Assembly (NCBI RefSeq): GCF_013466985.1
Contig: NZ_CP059164.1
Coordinates: 2,365,001 to 2,429,000, forward strand
Source: Nocardioides ungokensis
Lineage (GTDB): Bacteria > Actinomycetota > Actinomycetes > Propionibacteriales > Nocardioidaceae
DNA: 64,000 nt
Reading direction: 5' to 3'
The translations under genes were made by a program, and so were the position numbers. The notes beneath the pieces were generated by a model, which was not told the DNA's origin, searched no databases, and saw nothing but the letters and a program-made list of their open reading frames with translations. This document shows positions 44,607-56,981 of this stretch, in pieces; within the stretch, counting starts at the first letter, position 1, and every line of letters begins with the position of its first letter.

Positions 44607-45329
44607 ATGGCAACGGTGATCCTGGTGCGACACGGGCGCACGACCGCGAACGCGACCGGCGTGCTCGCCGGCCGGCTCGCGGGAGTGAAGCTCGACGAGA
44701 CGGGCCACGGGCAGGCGACCCGCGCCGCCGACCGGCTGGCGGCGCTGCCCCTGGCGGCCGTGGTGAGCAGCCCTCTCGAGCGGTGCCGGCAGACGGCCCG
44801 GACGATCCTGGGCGCCCAGGGCGCTCCGCTGACCCTGGCCACCGAGCGCGGGATCACGGAGTGCGACTACGGCGAGTGGCAGGGTCGCGCGCTGAAGGAC
44901 CTGGCCAAGGAGAAGCTCTGGGCGACCGTCCAGTCCCAGCCCTCGGCCGCTGCGTTCCCCGGCGGTGAGTCGCTGGGGGCCATGCAGGCCCGGGCCGTCT
45001 CCGCCGTACGCCGCCACGACGCAGCCGTCGAGTCGGAGCACGGAGCCGGCGCAGTCTGGGTGGCCGTCAGCCACGGAGACATCATCAAGTCGGTGCTGGC
45101 CGACGCGCTGGGCATGCACCTCGACCTCTTCCAGCGGATCAACGTCGACCCGGCGTCCATCTCGATCGTGCGCTACACCCCCGCCCGTCCCTACGTGCTC
45201 GCCAGCAACACCCACGAGGGCGACCTGTCCTGGCTCGCGCCCAGGCCGGGCCGGAGGAAGTCCCGGCGCGCGCCCGACGCGGTGGTGGGGGGCGGTGCCG
45301 GACCCGGCGCACTCCCACCACGCCCCTAG
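44607..45329 (+). CDS. Histidine phosphatase-family protein (MSMEG_4193 type)
   Basis: A 240-residue phosphoglycerate-mutase-like phosphatase. VILVRHGRTTAN carries the catalytic His (RHG, about residue 9), SSPLERCRQTA the second conserved Arg, ECDYGEWQG the Glu, and VSHGDIIKS the second His. The C-terminal ~25 residues are disordered and basic. In actinobacteria this subfamily stands next to DUF3090, SCO1664 and mshC, exactly as here; a role linked to that cluster is inferred but the substrate is unknown. Confidence 0.9.
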   Translation: MATVILVRHGRTTANATGVLAGRLAGVKLDETGHGQATRAADRLAALPLAAVVSSPLERCRQTARTILGAQGAPLTLATERGITECDYGEWQGRALKDLAKEKLWATVQSQPSAAAFPGGESLGAMQARAVSAVRRHDAAVESEHGAGAVWVAVSHGDIIKSVLADALGMHLDLFQRINVDPASISIVRYTPARPYVLASNTHEGDLSWLAPRPGRRKSRRAPDAVVGGGAGPGALPPRP

Positions 45330-45332
45330 GGT
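45327..45332 (+). promoter_or_regulatory. -10 of the DUF3090 gene, overlapping the upstream stop codon
   Basis: TAGGGT, six bases before ATG 45339. Its TAG is the stop codon of the phosphatase gene. Confidence 0.5.
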
Positions 45333-45338
45333 GTTCAC

Positions 45339-45917
45339 ATGGCACCTCTCGTCCATGGATTCGACCCGCCGGAGCGGTTCGTCGCGGGCACGGTCGGCCC
45401 ACCCGGCTCCCGCACCTTCTTCCTGCAGGCCCGCTCGGGCGCCCGTGTGGTCAGCGTCGCCCTTGAGAAGCAGCAGGTCTCGGCCCTGGCGGAGCGGATC
45501 GACGAGCTGCTCGACGAGGTGATGGCCAGCGAGCTCAACGAGGCCATGATCCCCGCGGTCGCCCCGTTGGGCCTCGAGGACGGCGAGCCGCTGGAGCAGC
45601 CCATCGAGGAGGAGTTCCGCGCAGGCACGATGACCCTGTCGTGGGACCCGAGCGACGAGCGGGTGGTGATCGAGGTGTTTCCCTACACCGAGGCCGCCGT
45701 GGTCTCGCCCGAGCAGCTCGACGAGGACCTCGAGGAGCCCGAGCCCGACGAGATCTTCCTGGTCCGGCTCCCCGCCGGGGCGGCCCGCGCGTTCGTCAAG
45801 CGCGCCGAGCAGGTCCTGGAGGCCGGACGGCCCAGCTGCCCGTTCTGCGGCAACCCCATCGACCCGGACGGACACCTGTGCGTGCGGGCCAACGGGTTCC
45901 GCCGCCGCGACCCGTGA
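45339..45917 (+). CDS. DUF3090-family protein
   Basis: A 192-residue cytoplasmic protein of the DUF3090 family, nearly always next to SCO1664 and mshC in actinobacteria. FDPPERFVAGTVGPPGSRTFF and the ARSGARVVSVALEKQQVS block are the family N-terminus. The C-terminus has a zinc-ribbon-like CPFCGNPIDPDGHLC with four metal-binding residues. Function is not established. Its stop overlaps the SCO1664 start (GTGA). Confidence 0.92.
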   Translation: MAPLVHGFDPPERFVAGTVGPPGSRTFFLQARSGARVVSVALEKQQVSALAERIDELLDEVMASELNEAMIPAVAPLGLEDGEPLEQPIEEEFRAGTMTLSWDPSDERVVIEVFPYTEAAVVSPEQLDEDLEEPEPDEIFLVRLPAGAARAFVKRAEQVLEAGRPSCPFCGNPIDPDGHLCVRANGFRRRDP

Positions 45918-46672
45918 TCGACCTGGTGGAGGACGAGCTGGTCCTCCACGGCCGGATCATGCCCGCCTCGAACGCGACGTTCGTCGGCGAGATCGGCCAG
46001 GTCCGGGTGGTCTACAAGCCCATCGCGGGGGAGCGCCCGCTCTGGGACTTCCCGGACGGCACGCTCGCCGACCGCGAGGTGGCGGCGTACCTCGTCTCCG
46101 AGGCCATCGGCTGGAACGTCGTCCCGGAGACGTGGCTGCGCGAGGGCCCGCACGGGCTGGGCATGGTGCAGCGCTGGCAGGAGCCCGACCCCGACCAGGA
46201 GGCGGTCACCCTGGTCCACGAGGGACAGGTGCCGGTCGGCTACCGGCGGGTCTTCGACGGCCTCGACGGGCAGGACCAGCCGGTCACCCTCGTCCACGAG
46301 GACTCCACGCCGCTGCGGCGCATGGCGATCTTCGACATCGTGGTCAACAACGCCGACCGCAAGGGCGGGCACGTCCTCGAGATGACCGACGGCCACCGCT
46401 ACGGCGTCGACCACGGCGTGACCTTCCACACCGACCACAAGCTGCGCACGGTTCTCTGGGGCTGGCTCGGCGAGCCCCTCACCGACGAGGAGAGGCAGGC
46501 CGTCACCCGGGTCCGCGACGACCTCGGGGGCGACCTGGGCGAGGCCCTCGGCTTCCACCTCACGGAGCTCGAGATCGACTGCATCGCCCGGCGGTGCGAC
46601 CGTCTGGTCGCTCGCGGGTCGCTGCCGGCACCACGGGGGGAGTGGCCGGCCATCCCGTGGCCGCCCTTCTGA
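45914..46672 (+). CDS. SCO1664-family protein (PI3/4-kinase-like fold)
   Basis: A 252-residue protein of the TIGR03843/SCO1664 family, related by sequence pattern to phosphatidylinositol-kinase-like folds. VVYKPIAGERPLWDFPDG carries the ATP-Lys-like residue, and FDIVVNNADRKGGHVLE the catalytic NxxDR loop, followed by YGVDHGVTFH as the metal-binding DH. The residues suggest a working phosphotransferase, but no substrate is known. The GTG start overlaps the DUF3090 stop by four bases, so the two are co-translated. Confidence 0.9.
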   Translation: MIDLVEDELVLHGRIMPASNATFVGEIGQVRVVYKPIAGERPLWDFPDGTLADREVAAYLVSEAIGWNVVPETWLREGPHGLGMVQRWQEPDPDQEAVTLVHEGQVPVGYRRVFDGLDGQDQPVTLVHEDSTPLRRMAIFDIVVNNADRKGGHVLEMTDGHRYGVDHGVTFHTDHKLRTVLWGWLGEPLTDEERQAVTRVRDDLGGDLGEALGFHLTELEIDCIARRCDRLVARGSLPAPRGEWPAIPWPPF

Positions 46673-46683
46673 CCCACGGTGGC

Positions 46684-46689
46684 TAGGCT
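46684..46689 (+). promoter_or_regulatory. Leaderless -10 of mshC
   Basis: TAGGCT seven bases before ATG 46697. It supports that start rather than the in-frame GTG at 46705. Confidence 0.55.
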
Positions 46690-46696
46690 TCCGGGC

Positions 46697-47934
46697 ATGC
46701 GATCGTGGCAGTTCCGGAGATTCCCGCCCTGTCCGTCCCGGGTCCGCCCGTCGCCGTCCGCGACACGGCCTCCGGCGACCTGGTGACGACCGACCCCGAG
46801 GGTACGGCCCGGCTCTACGTCTGCGGGATCACGCCGTACGACGCCACCCACCTCGGGCACGCCGCGACGTACGTCGGCTTCGACCTGCTCAACCGGGCCT
46901 GGCGCAACGCCGGACACGACGTGACCTACGTCCAGAACGTCACCGACGTCGACGACCCGCTCCTCGAGCGCGCCGCGAAGGTCGACGTCGACTGGGTCGA
47001 GCTCGCCGAGCGCGAGACGGAGCTTTTCCGCCAGGACATGACGGCGCTGCGGGTGATCCCGCCGCAGCACTACATCGGGGCCGTGGAGGCCATCCCGATC
47101 ATCATCGAGCTGATCCAGCGCCTCGACTCCCTCGGCGTGCTCTACCGGGTCGATGACGACCTCTACTACTCGGTCACCGCGGACCCCGCCTTCGGCGAGG
47201 TGTCCGGGTGGGACCGCGACGAGATGCTCCGGATCTTCCCCGAGCGTGGCGGAGACCCCGACCGGGAGGGCAAGAAGGACCCGCTCGACTGCGTCGTCTG
47301 GCTCGGGAAGCGGCCCGGCGAGCCGTCCTGGGACAGCCCCTTCGGCCCGGGCCGCCCGGGCTGGCACATCGAGTGCACGGCCATCGCGATGACCTACCTG
47401 GGGGCGGCCTTCGACGTCCAGGGCGGCGGCAGCGACCTGGTCTTCCCCCACCACGAGATGGGGGCCGGGCACGCCCAGGTGGCGGTTCCGGGCGCGAAGT
47501 TCGCCCAGGCCTACGCGCACGCCGGGATGGTCGCCTACGACGGCGAGAAGATGTCGAAGTCGCGCGGCAACCTGGTCTTCGTGTCCGCGCTGCGCCACAG
47601 CGACGTCGACCCGATGGCGATCCGGCTGGCCCTGCTCCGCCACCACTACCGCGCGAACTGGGAGTGGACCGACGACCAGCTCTGGACCGCCGTCGACACG
47701 CTGGCGCGGTGGCGCCAGGCGCTGTCCTTGGGGGCCGGGGCGCCGGCCCGACCGGTCGTCGAGGAGATCCTGGCGGCGCTCGCCGACGACCTCGACGCCC
47801 CGCGGGCGACCGCGGCCGTCGACCGCTGGGTGGCCGCCACGCTCGGGACCGACGGCCTGGCCGACACCAGCGACCCGGACGCCGCGGTCACGATGCTCGC
47901 GGCCCTGGACGCGGCGCTGGGTCTCGCGGTCTGA
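46697..47934 (+). CDS. mshC: Mycothiol ligase MshC (frameshift at the fifth codon as given)
   Basis: Joins Cys to GlcN-Ins with ATP, the penultimate step of mycothiol synthesis. The catalytic core is intact: [20 protein letters not shown] (zinc Cys and HIGH-like motif), [22 protein letters not shown] (zinc ligands) and EKMSKSRGN (KMSKS loop). The conserved MRSW start at ATG 46697 is out of frame with the body. One missing C near 46709 would give MRSWPVPEIPAL and restore it. Otherwise translation would have to use GTG 46705. The 1,238-bp span is one base short. Confidence 0.95.
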
Positions 47935-47938
47935 CCCG

Positions 47939-47978
47939 GCCCGGATGCAGGCTTCAGCCCGGATGCAGGCTCAGCCCG
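47939..47978. repeat. Short direct repeat at the mshC/PAC2 junction
   Basis: GCCCGGATGCAGGCTTCA and GCCCGGATGCAGGCTCA in tandem, then GCCCGG; it covers the convergent gap and the end of the PAC2 gene. Confidence 0.6.
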
Positions 47979-48831
47979 GCTCGGGGCCCTCGTCGCCCCG
48001 GCGCTTGAGGTAACGCTCGAACTCCCGCGCGATCGCCTCACCCGAGGCCTCGGGCAGGTCGGTCGTGTCCCGGGTCTCCTCGAGGGCGCGCACGTAGTCG
48101 GCCACGTCCTCGTCCTCCTCGGCGAGCTCGTCGACACCGCGCTCCCAGGCCCGCGCGTCCTCGGGCAGGTCGCCGAGCGGGATGCTGACCTCCAGGAGGT
48201 CCTCCAGCTGCCCGATCAGCGCCAGCGTGGCCTTGGGGCACGGCGGCTGCGCGACGTAGTGCGGCACCGCAGCCCAGTAGGACACCGCGGGCATGTCGAG
48301 CTTCACGCACGCGTCCTGGAAGACCCCGACGATGCCGGTGGGTCCCTCGTACGTCGACTGCTCCAGCTTGAGACGGTCCACCAGCTCGGGCTCGGTAGCG
48401 GTCCCGGTCACGGGGATCGGCCGCGTGTGCGGCGTGTCGGCCAGCAGGGCGCCGAGCGTGACGACCAGCTCACCGCCCAGCTCGTCGCAGGCGGCCAGGA
48501 GCTCGGCGCAGAACTGGCGCCAGCGCATGTTCGGCTCGATGCCGCGCACCAGGATCACGTCCCGGTCGAGGTCCGGGGGCGAGGCGATCGCGATCTGCGT
48601 GCTCGGCCAGGTGATCCTGCGGTGCCCGAACTCGTCGGAGCCGACCACGGGGCGGTTGACCTGGAAGTCGTAGAAGTCCTCGGGGTCGATCGCCCCGACG
48701 ATCCGGGCGCCCCACACCGTGATCAGGTGGTCCACGACCGAGGAGGCCGCCTCCGCCGCGTCGTTCCATCCTTCGAAGGCCGCGATCACCAGTGGGTTGA
48801 CCAGGTCGGGTGCGTCGTCGATCTCGATCAC
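47971..48831 (-). CDS. PAC2-family protein
   Basis: A 286-residue cytoplasmic protein with a PAC2 domain (about 10-225), named after a eukaryotic proteasome-assembly chaperone. Signatures are [20 protein letters not shown] near the start, VVLRG-like [18 protein letters not shown], and [18 protein letters not shown]. In actinobacteria it is a frequent neighbour of mshC and metH. Function is unproven; a proteasome link is only suggested by the family. The GTG at 48831 has TAGGCT seven bases upstream. Confidence 0.88.
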   Translation of the reverse strand: MIEIDDAPDLVNPLVIAAFEGWNDAAEAASSVVDHLITVWGARIVGAIDPEDFYDFQVNRPVVGSDEFGHRRITWPSTQIAIASPPDLDRDVILVRGIEPNMRWRQFCAELLAACDELGGELVVTLGALLADTPHTRPIPVTGTATEPELVDRLKLEQSTYEGPTGIVGVFQDACVKLDMPAVSYWAAVPHYVAQPPCPKATLALIGQLEDLLEVSIPLGDLPEDARAWERGVDELAEEDEDVADYVRALEETRDTTDLPEASGEAIAREFERYLKRRGDEGPEPG

Positions 48832-48838
48832 GCTTTCC

Positions 48839-48844
48839 AGCCTA
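48839..48844 (-). promoter_or_regulatory. Leaderless -10 of the PAC2 gene
   Basis: Minus-strand TAGGCT seven bases before GTG 48831. Confidence 0.55.
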
Positions 48845-48983
48845 GTCACCCGGAGGCCCGTCACGGGTCCGATGCGCCGCGCTACCCGGCATCGGGGATT
48901 TCGTCCGGTCGGCGGCGCGCTGCCACGATGGCGGGGTAGTTTCCACGATGCGAGCATCGCGTCCACGTCGTGGACCACCTTCC

Positions 48984-49014
48984 TACGCTGGACGGGTGGC
49001 CGGGGTTCCCGGCC
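48984..49014 (+). promoter_or_regulatory. metH promoter and leader hairpin
   Basis: A possible -10 TACGCT (48984-48989) is followed by a hairpin GGCCGGG-GTT-CCCGGCC (48998-49014). SD AGAGGAG and a TTG start at 49043 follow. Other small hairpins lie at 48955-48975. I see no cobalamin riboswitch. Confidence 0.4.
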
Positions 49015-49042
49015 CTCGATCCCGTGCCCGAGAGGAGTCCCG

Positions 49043-52779
<3,737 letters not shown>

Positions 52780-52783
52780 GCCG

Positions 52784-53455
52784 GTGGCGGAGACCTCGCT
52801 GCCCCATGCCGTGCTGTGGGACATGGACGGCACGCTCGTCGACACCGAGCCGTACTGGATGGACGTCGAGTTCGAGCTCGCCGCCCGTCACGGCGGCCGC
52901 TGGAGCCGGGAGCACGCGCTCAACCTGGTCGGGAACGACCTGATCGAGTCCGGCCGCTACATCCGCGAGCACATGGGCATCGACCTCGAACCGGCCCAGA
53001 TCGTCGAGGAGCTGCTCGACGGGGTCGTCGCGCGGGTCGTCGACGAGGTGCCGTGGCGACCGGGAGCGGTCGACAGGCTCGCCGACCTGGGGGAGCGGGA
53101 GATCCCGTGCGCCCTCGTCACCATGTCCTACCGCCGCTTCGTGGCGCCGATCCTCTCGGCGTTGCCCGCCGAGACCTTCGGGGCGATCGTGACCGGCGAC
53201 TCTGTGTCCCGGGGGAAGCCGCATCCCGAGCCCTACCTCAAGGCCGCGGCCCTGCTCGGCGTCGACGCGGCGTACTGCCTGGCCGTCGAGGACTCCAACA
53301 CCGGTGCCCGGTCCGCGGAGGCGGCCGGCTGCATGGTCCTCGTGGTGCCCAACCACGTGCCTGTCCTGGACGGCGGGCGCCGGGTGTTCGCCGAGTCGCT
53401 CGAGAGGACCGACCTCGTCGAGGTCTTCGCGGGTCATTGGTCCCACCGGGACTAG
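52784..53455 (+). CDS. HAD-family hydrolase (phosphatase/phosphomutase type)
   Basis: A 223-residue HAD subfamily IA enzyme. Motif I, LWDMDGTLVDTEPYW, has the nucleophile and acid Asp; motif II, ALVTMSYRRF, the Thr region; motif III, SRGKPHPEPYL, the Lys; motif IV, CLAVEDSNTGARSAEAAG, the metal Asp pair. The cap lies at about 20-95. The substrate is unknown. The GTG start lies four bases after the metH stop, so the two are co-transcribed. Confidence 0.9.
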   Translation: MAETSLPHAVLWDMDGTLVDTEPYWMDVEFELAARHGGRWSREHALNLVGNDLIESGRYIREHMGIDLEPAQIVEELLDGVVARVVDEVPWRPGAVDRLADLGEREIPCALVTMSYRRFVAPILSALPAETFGAIVTGDSVSRGKPHPEPYLKAAALLGVDAAYCLAVEDSNTGARSAEAAGCMVLVVPNHVPVLDGGRRVFAESLERTDLVEVFAGHWSHRD

Positions 53456-53562
53456 TCATGGTCCTAGTACCACCGGACAATGGCCGGAGGATGCGGTCCG
53501 GGTCCACTGTTGAAACCTGGGGAATCGACACCCGCCTCCTATCACCTAGGGAAGCTGGTCAC

Positions 53563-53964
53563 ATGTTCCGACGCGGTCCCGCCGTCGCGGTCAGCCTGGT
53601 GCTGGCTGCGGGGGTCCTGTCGCTGGCGCCGAGCGCCGTGGCGGGTGATGGCGGGACCGCGAAGGACAAGGACCCGTGCTCGGATGCCAGCACCGTCAAG
53701 CTGAAGGTCGAATCGACCAGCGATGACCGTCTACTGGCCACCGGAGTCGTCTACAGCGATGACGGCAACCTGTGGGACTGGGCCTTCCGTCACGACGGTG
53801 ACGTGTCCGCAGACGGCACCGCCAAGGCTGATGGCGACGGGGAGGGGAAGTCCTTCCGCCTCTCGCGAATAATGGTCGACTTCGCGGGCGGGAAGGACTA
53901 CATCACCTTCCGGGCCGAGAACCGCCACACGGGCGAGGTGTGCCGGGCCGAGCTCCAGTTCTGA
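53563..53964 (+). CDS. Small secreted protein of unknown function
   Basis: A 133-residue protein with a Sec signal peptide: MFRRGP, hydrophobic AVAVSLVLAAGVLSLAP, and a likely cleavage after SAVA. The mature part has two cysteines (DPCSDAS near the start and GEVCRAEL near the end), which could form a disulfide. A beta-rich pattern (VKLKVESTSDDRLLATGVVY, YITFRAENRHTG) resembles small extracellular beta-sandwich domains. A GGGAAG ribosome site precedes the ATG. No family recognised. Confidence 0.7.
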   Translation: MFRRGPAVAVSLVLAAGVLSLAPSAVAGDGGTAKDKDPCSDASTVKLKVESTSDDRLLATGVVYSDDGNLWDWAFRHDGDVSADGTAKADGDGEGKSFRLSRIMVDFAGGKDYITFRAENRHTGEVCRAELQF

Positions 53965-54053
53965 GCTGCTACCCAGATTGGGTATTCGCCCCTCGTCCGG
54001 GGCTGTCCCCGGTTTCGTGCGACCTATCCTGATGGCCCCTCAGGAAGGCGGTC

Positions 54054-55342
54054 GTGCGAGCGCTCAGGAGCCCGGTGGCGCAGTTCCTCGTCGTCGGGCT
54101 CGTCATGGTGGCCGCCATCGTGTCGGCGACCGGATACCTCGCAGACCGCGCGGCCAACAACGAAGCCATCAACGAGGCTCAGAAGAGCATCGGGATCATC
54201 GCGAACTCCATCGCGCCCAATGGATTCAGCTCCTCGCTACTCGTCGGCCGCGCCGGTGACATCGACAAGTTCACCCGGAAGATCGACCCTCTCATCGCCA
54301 AGACCGACCTCGAGCACATCGTCATCTGGTCCCAGAGCGGGCGCGTCGTGTACTCCGACCAGACCAACCTGATCGGCCGGCGACCAGGTCTCGGCACCGG
54401 TCAGGAGAAGGTGATCCGGGACGGAGGAACCGCCTCCGTCTGGACCGGTCAGGGCAGTTCCGTCGCTACCGAGGTCATCCCAGAGAGCGCTCATCGCAAG
54501 CTCCTGCAGACCTATACCCAGGTCCGAACCGTGAGTGGGCGCCGCGCCCTGCTCTTCGAGGGCTACTTCTCCGTCAACGAGATCCAGAGCCGGCGTCAAC
54601 AGATCTTCAACGCGTTCCGCTGGATCACCTTGGGTCCCTTGTTGCTCATCGTCCTCGCGACCCTGATCCTGCGCGTGCTCACCAGCAGCTCACCCATGCT
54701 GCGAGGGAGCGCGAGCGCCTCCTGCACGCCGCGATCGACGCCTCGGACGGGGAGCGGCGCCGGATCGCCCGGGACCTCCACGACGGTGTGGTCCAGGACC
54801 TCGCCGGGACCACCTTCTCGGTCTCCGCGCTGGCCCGTGACGCAACCCTGGATCGCGGCCACCGGTCCTCGCTGCAGGCCGCGGCCGGCTCCCTGCGCGG
54901 CAGTCTCAAGGCCCTCCGTTCGCTGCTCGCCGAGATCCACCCGCCGGACCTCCACGCCGAGGGGCTGGCCGCCGCACTCGCCGACCTCATCGCCCCCGCG
55001 GGCGCCGCCGGCATCGCCGCGTCGGTGAGCGTCGAGGGCGCCGAGACCGCCTCGGACGAGCACGCGGCGCTGGTGTGGCGGGTCGCGCAGGAGGCGGTGC
55101 GCAACGCCCTGCGGCATTCGGCCGCCTCGACGCTCGCGGTGACCGTGCGCGGTGACGGCCACCGCCTCACGCTGGAGGTGGTGGACGACGGCGTCGGCTT
55201 CGAGCCGGGGTCGGTGCAGAAGGCCGAGAGCTTCGGCCTCCGGGGCCTGCGCAGCCTGGTGGACGAGGCGGACGGAACGCTGGAGGTGAGATCCTCGACC
55301 GGGGAGGGCACCACGGTGCGGATGGAGGTGGACGCCAGGTGA
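54054..55342 (+). CDS. NarL-type sensor histidine kinase (frameshifted as given)
   Basis: About 430 residues. Membrane helix 1 at about 9-31 (VAQFLVVGLVMVAAIVSATGYL), an extracytoplasmic sensor of ~150 residues, and membrane helix 2 at about 188-207 (ITLGPLLLIVLATLILRVL). Then a break at about 54705, after which the other frame reads ERERLLHAAIDASDGERRRI, the HisKA_3 core ARDLHDGVVQDLAG with the phosphorylated His, and HATPase (QEAVRNALRHSA, DDGVGFEPGS, FGLRGLRSLV). One base is missing. The GTG at 54054 has AGGAAGG upstream. It overlaps its response regulator (GTGA). Confidence 0.88.
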
Positions 55343-55986
55343 GCAACGAGGCCGCGCCACGGGCGACCGACCACATCCGGGTGGTCATCGTCGACGACCA
55401 CGCCGTCATCCGCGCCGGCCTCGAGCAGCTCCTCGCGGGGACTCCGGACATCGAGGTCGTGGGTGAGGCGGAGGGCGGTGAACAGTCCGTCGACGTCGTA
55501 CGCCGCCTGCGACCCGACGTGGTGCTGATGGACCTGCAGATGCCCGGCGTCGACGGTGTCGCGGCCACCCGGATGATCATGGCCGAGGGCCTCGACGTGG
55601 ACGTCCTGGTCCTCACCTCCTACTCCGACCGGGAGCGGATCCTGGCGGCGCTCGACGCAGGCGCCGTCGGGTACCTGCTCAAGGACGCCGACCCCGATGA
55701 CGTCCTGCAGGGCATCCGGGCCGTGCGCAGCGGCGGATCACCGATCCATCCCAAGGCGGCCCGCACGCTGCTCGGCATCCGGGCCGGCTCGAGCCAGGTG
55801 CAGCTGACCGCGCGCGAGACCGAGGTCCTCCGACTGGTCCGCGAGGGTCTCGCGAACAAACAGATCGCGCGCAGGCTCCACATCAGCGAGCGCACCGTGA
55901 AGGCGCACCTCACCTCCGCCTTCGCGAGGATCGGCGTCAGTGATCGGACACAGGCGGCGCTGTGGGTGGAGAGGAACGGACTGTGA
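55339..55986 (+). CDS. NarL/LuxR-family response regulator
   Basis: A 215-residue DNA-binding regulator. Receiver at about 13-130: VVIVDDHAVIRAGLEQLL, phospho-Asp in VLMDLQMPGVDGVA, and Lys in YLLKDADPDDV. LuxR-type HTH at about 148-205: LTARETEVLRLVREGLANKQI, ISERTVKAHLTSAFARIG. It is co-translated with the preceding kinase and is its partner. The last 50 bp overlap the 3' end of the convergent RecB-like gene. The target genes are not evident. Confidence 0.92.
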   Translation: MSNEAAPRATDHIRVVIVDDHAVIRAGLEQLLAGTPDIEVVGEAEGGEQSVDVVRRLRPDVVLMDLQMPGVDGVAATRMIMAEGLDVDVLVLTSYSDRERILAALDAGAVGYLLKDADPDDVLQGIRAVRSGGSPIHPKAARTLLGIRAGSSQVQLTARETEVLRLVREGLANKQIARRLHISERTVKAHLTSAFARIGVSDRTQAALWVERNGL

Positions 55987-56875
55987 GGAGCCCGGGCTCG
56001 ACCGTCAGGTCCTCCGGCTGAGCGTCCCGGACCGGGAGCTCGGGCGGGGTGCCGCCGTACGCCGGGCAGAGGGCCTGGTGCGCGCACCAGCTGCACAGCT
56101 TGCTCGGGCTCGGGCGCCAATCGCCCGAGTCCTGGGCCTGCCGGATCGCGCCCCAGATGGCCTCCACCTTGCGCTCGGTGGCGCGCAGGTCGGCCTCGTC
56201 GGGGACGTAGCGCAGCATCTCGCCGCTGCCCAGGTAGACCAGCTGGAGCATCGCAGGGACCACGCCGCGGGTCCGCCAGATCACCAGGGCGTAGAACTTC
56301 ATCTGGAACAGGGCCTTGGCCTCGAACAGCTCACCCGGGGCTCGACCGGTCTTGTAGTCCACGACCCGGATCGCCCCGTCCGGGGCGATGTCGATGCGGT
56401 CCACGAACCCGCGCAGCAGCAGGCGCGATTCGAGCAACGTCTCGACGTACAGCTCGCGCTCGGCCGGCTCGAGCCTGGTGGGGTCCTCCAGGGTGAAGTA
56501 GCGGTCGAGGACGGAGCGGCAGGACGTGAGCCACGACGCGATGTCCGGGCCCGCGCCCTCGTCGAACATCCCGGTCAGCTCCGGCTCGGCCGCGACCAGC
56601 GCCTCCCAGGCCGGGAGGAGCATGTCGCGCGCCTGCTGCGGGGTGCGCTGCGCGGCGGGCAGGTCGAAGAGGTCCTCGAGCACCTTGTGCACGACGGTGC
56701 CCCGCACCGCGTCGGGCGAGGGCGGCTCCGGGAGCCTGTCGATGGTGCGGAACCGGTAGAGCAGGGGACAGGTGAGGAAGTCCCCGGCACGGCTCGGGGA
56801 GAGCGCGCCGAGCACCTCGACGCCGTCGACGGGCGTCGACAGCGGCTCGGCGGGGGACTCCTGCTGCACGCTCAT
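55937..56875 (-). CDS. RecB-like PD-(D/E)XK nuclease (exonuclease V-type)
   Basis: A 312-residue single-domain nuclease. LSPSRAGDFLTCPLLYRFR begins the fold with the first Cys of the Fe-S cluster. RGTVVHKVLEDLF carries the conserved His. The catalytic core is GFVDRIDIAPDGAIRVVDYKTGR (D...DYK). The cluster cysteines CSWCAHQALCP close the domain, so it is an AddB/Cas4-like iron-sulfur nuclease. No CRISPR is nearby, so general DNA repair is more likely. The ATG at 56875 has TAGGGT seven bases upstream. Confidence 0.9.
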   Translation of the reverse strand: MSVQQESPAEPLSTPVDGVEVLGALSPSRAGDFLTCPLLYRFRTIDRLPEPPSPDAVRGTVVHKVLEDLFDLPAAQRTPQQARDMLLPAWEALVAAEPELTGMFDEGAGPDIASWLTSCRSVLDRYFTLEDPTRLEPAERELYVETLLESRLLLRGFVDRIDIAPDGAIRVVDYKTGRAPGELFEAKALFQMKFYALVIWRTRGVVPAMLQLVYLGSGEMLRYVPDEADLRATERKVEAIWGAIRQAQDSGDWRPSPSKLCSWCAHQALCPAYGGTPPELPVRDAQPEDLTVEPGLLTVRSSPPTAPPVSDH

Positions 56876-56882
56876 GACTCGC

Positions 56883-56888
56883 ACCCTA
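56883..56888 (-). promoter_or_regulatory. Leaderless -10 of the RecB-like gene
   Basis: Minus-strand TAGGGT seven bases before ATG 56875. Confidence 0.55.
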
Positions 56889-56969
56889 GGTGACGGCGCC
56901 GACAGAGGGGCGGCCGACGGTGGTGCGACCTGCGGGCCGGTCCCGCCAGAGGCGCCGCGGGTCGTCGGA

Positions 56970-56975
56970 TAGCCT
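56970..56975 (+). promoter_or_regulatory. Leaderless -10 of the M50 protease gene
   Basis: TAGCCT six bases before GTG 56982. Confidence 0.55.
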
Positions 56976-56981
56976 CGACTC

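Noticed and set aside
48832..49042. Cobalamin riboswitch before metH
   Set aside because: About 210 bp is available, but I could not find a B12-box-like sequence or the expected multi-arm fold; only small hairpins are visible.
55937..56875. Cas4-type CRISPR nuclease
   Set aside because: The Fe-S RecB fold is shared with Cas4, but no repeats or other cas genes are nearby, and the sequence fits the housekeeping RecB-like family of actinobacteria.
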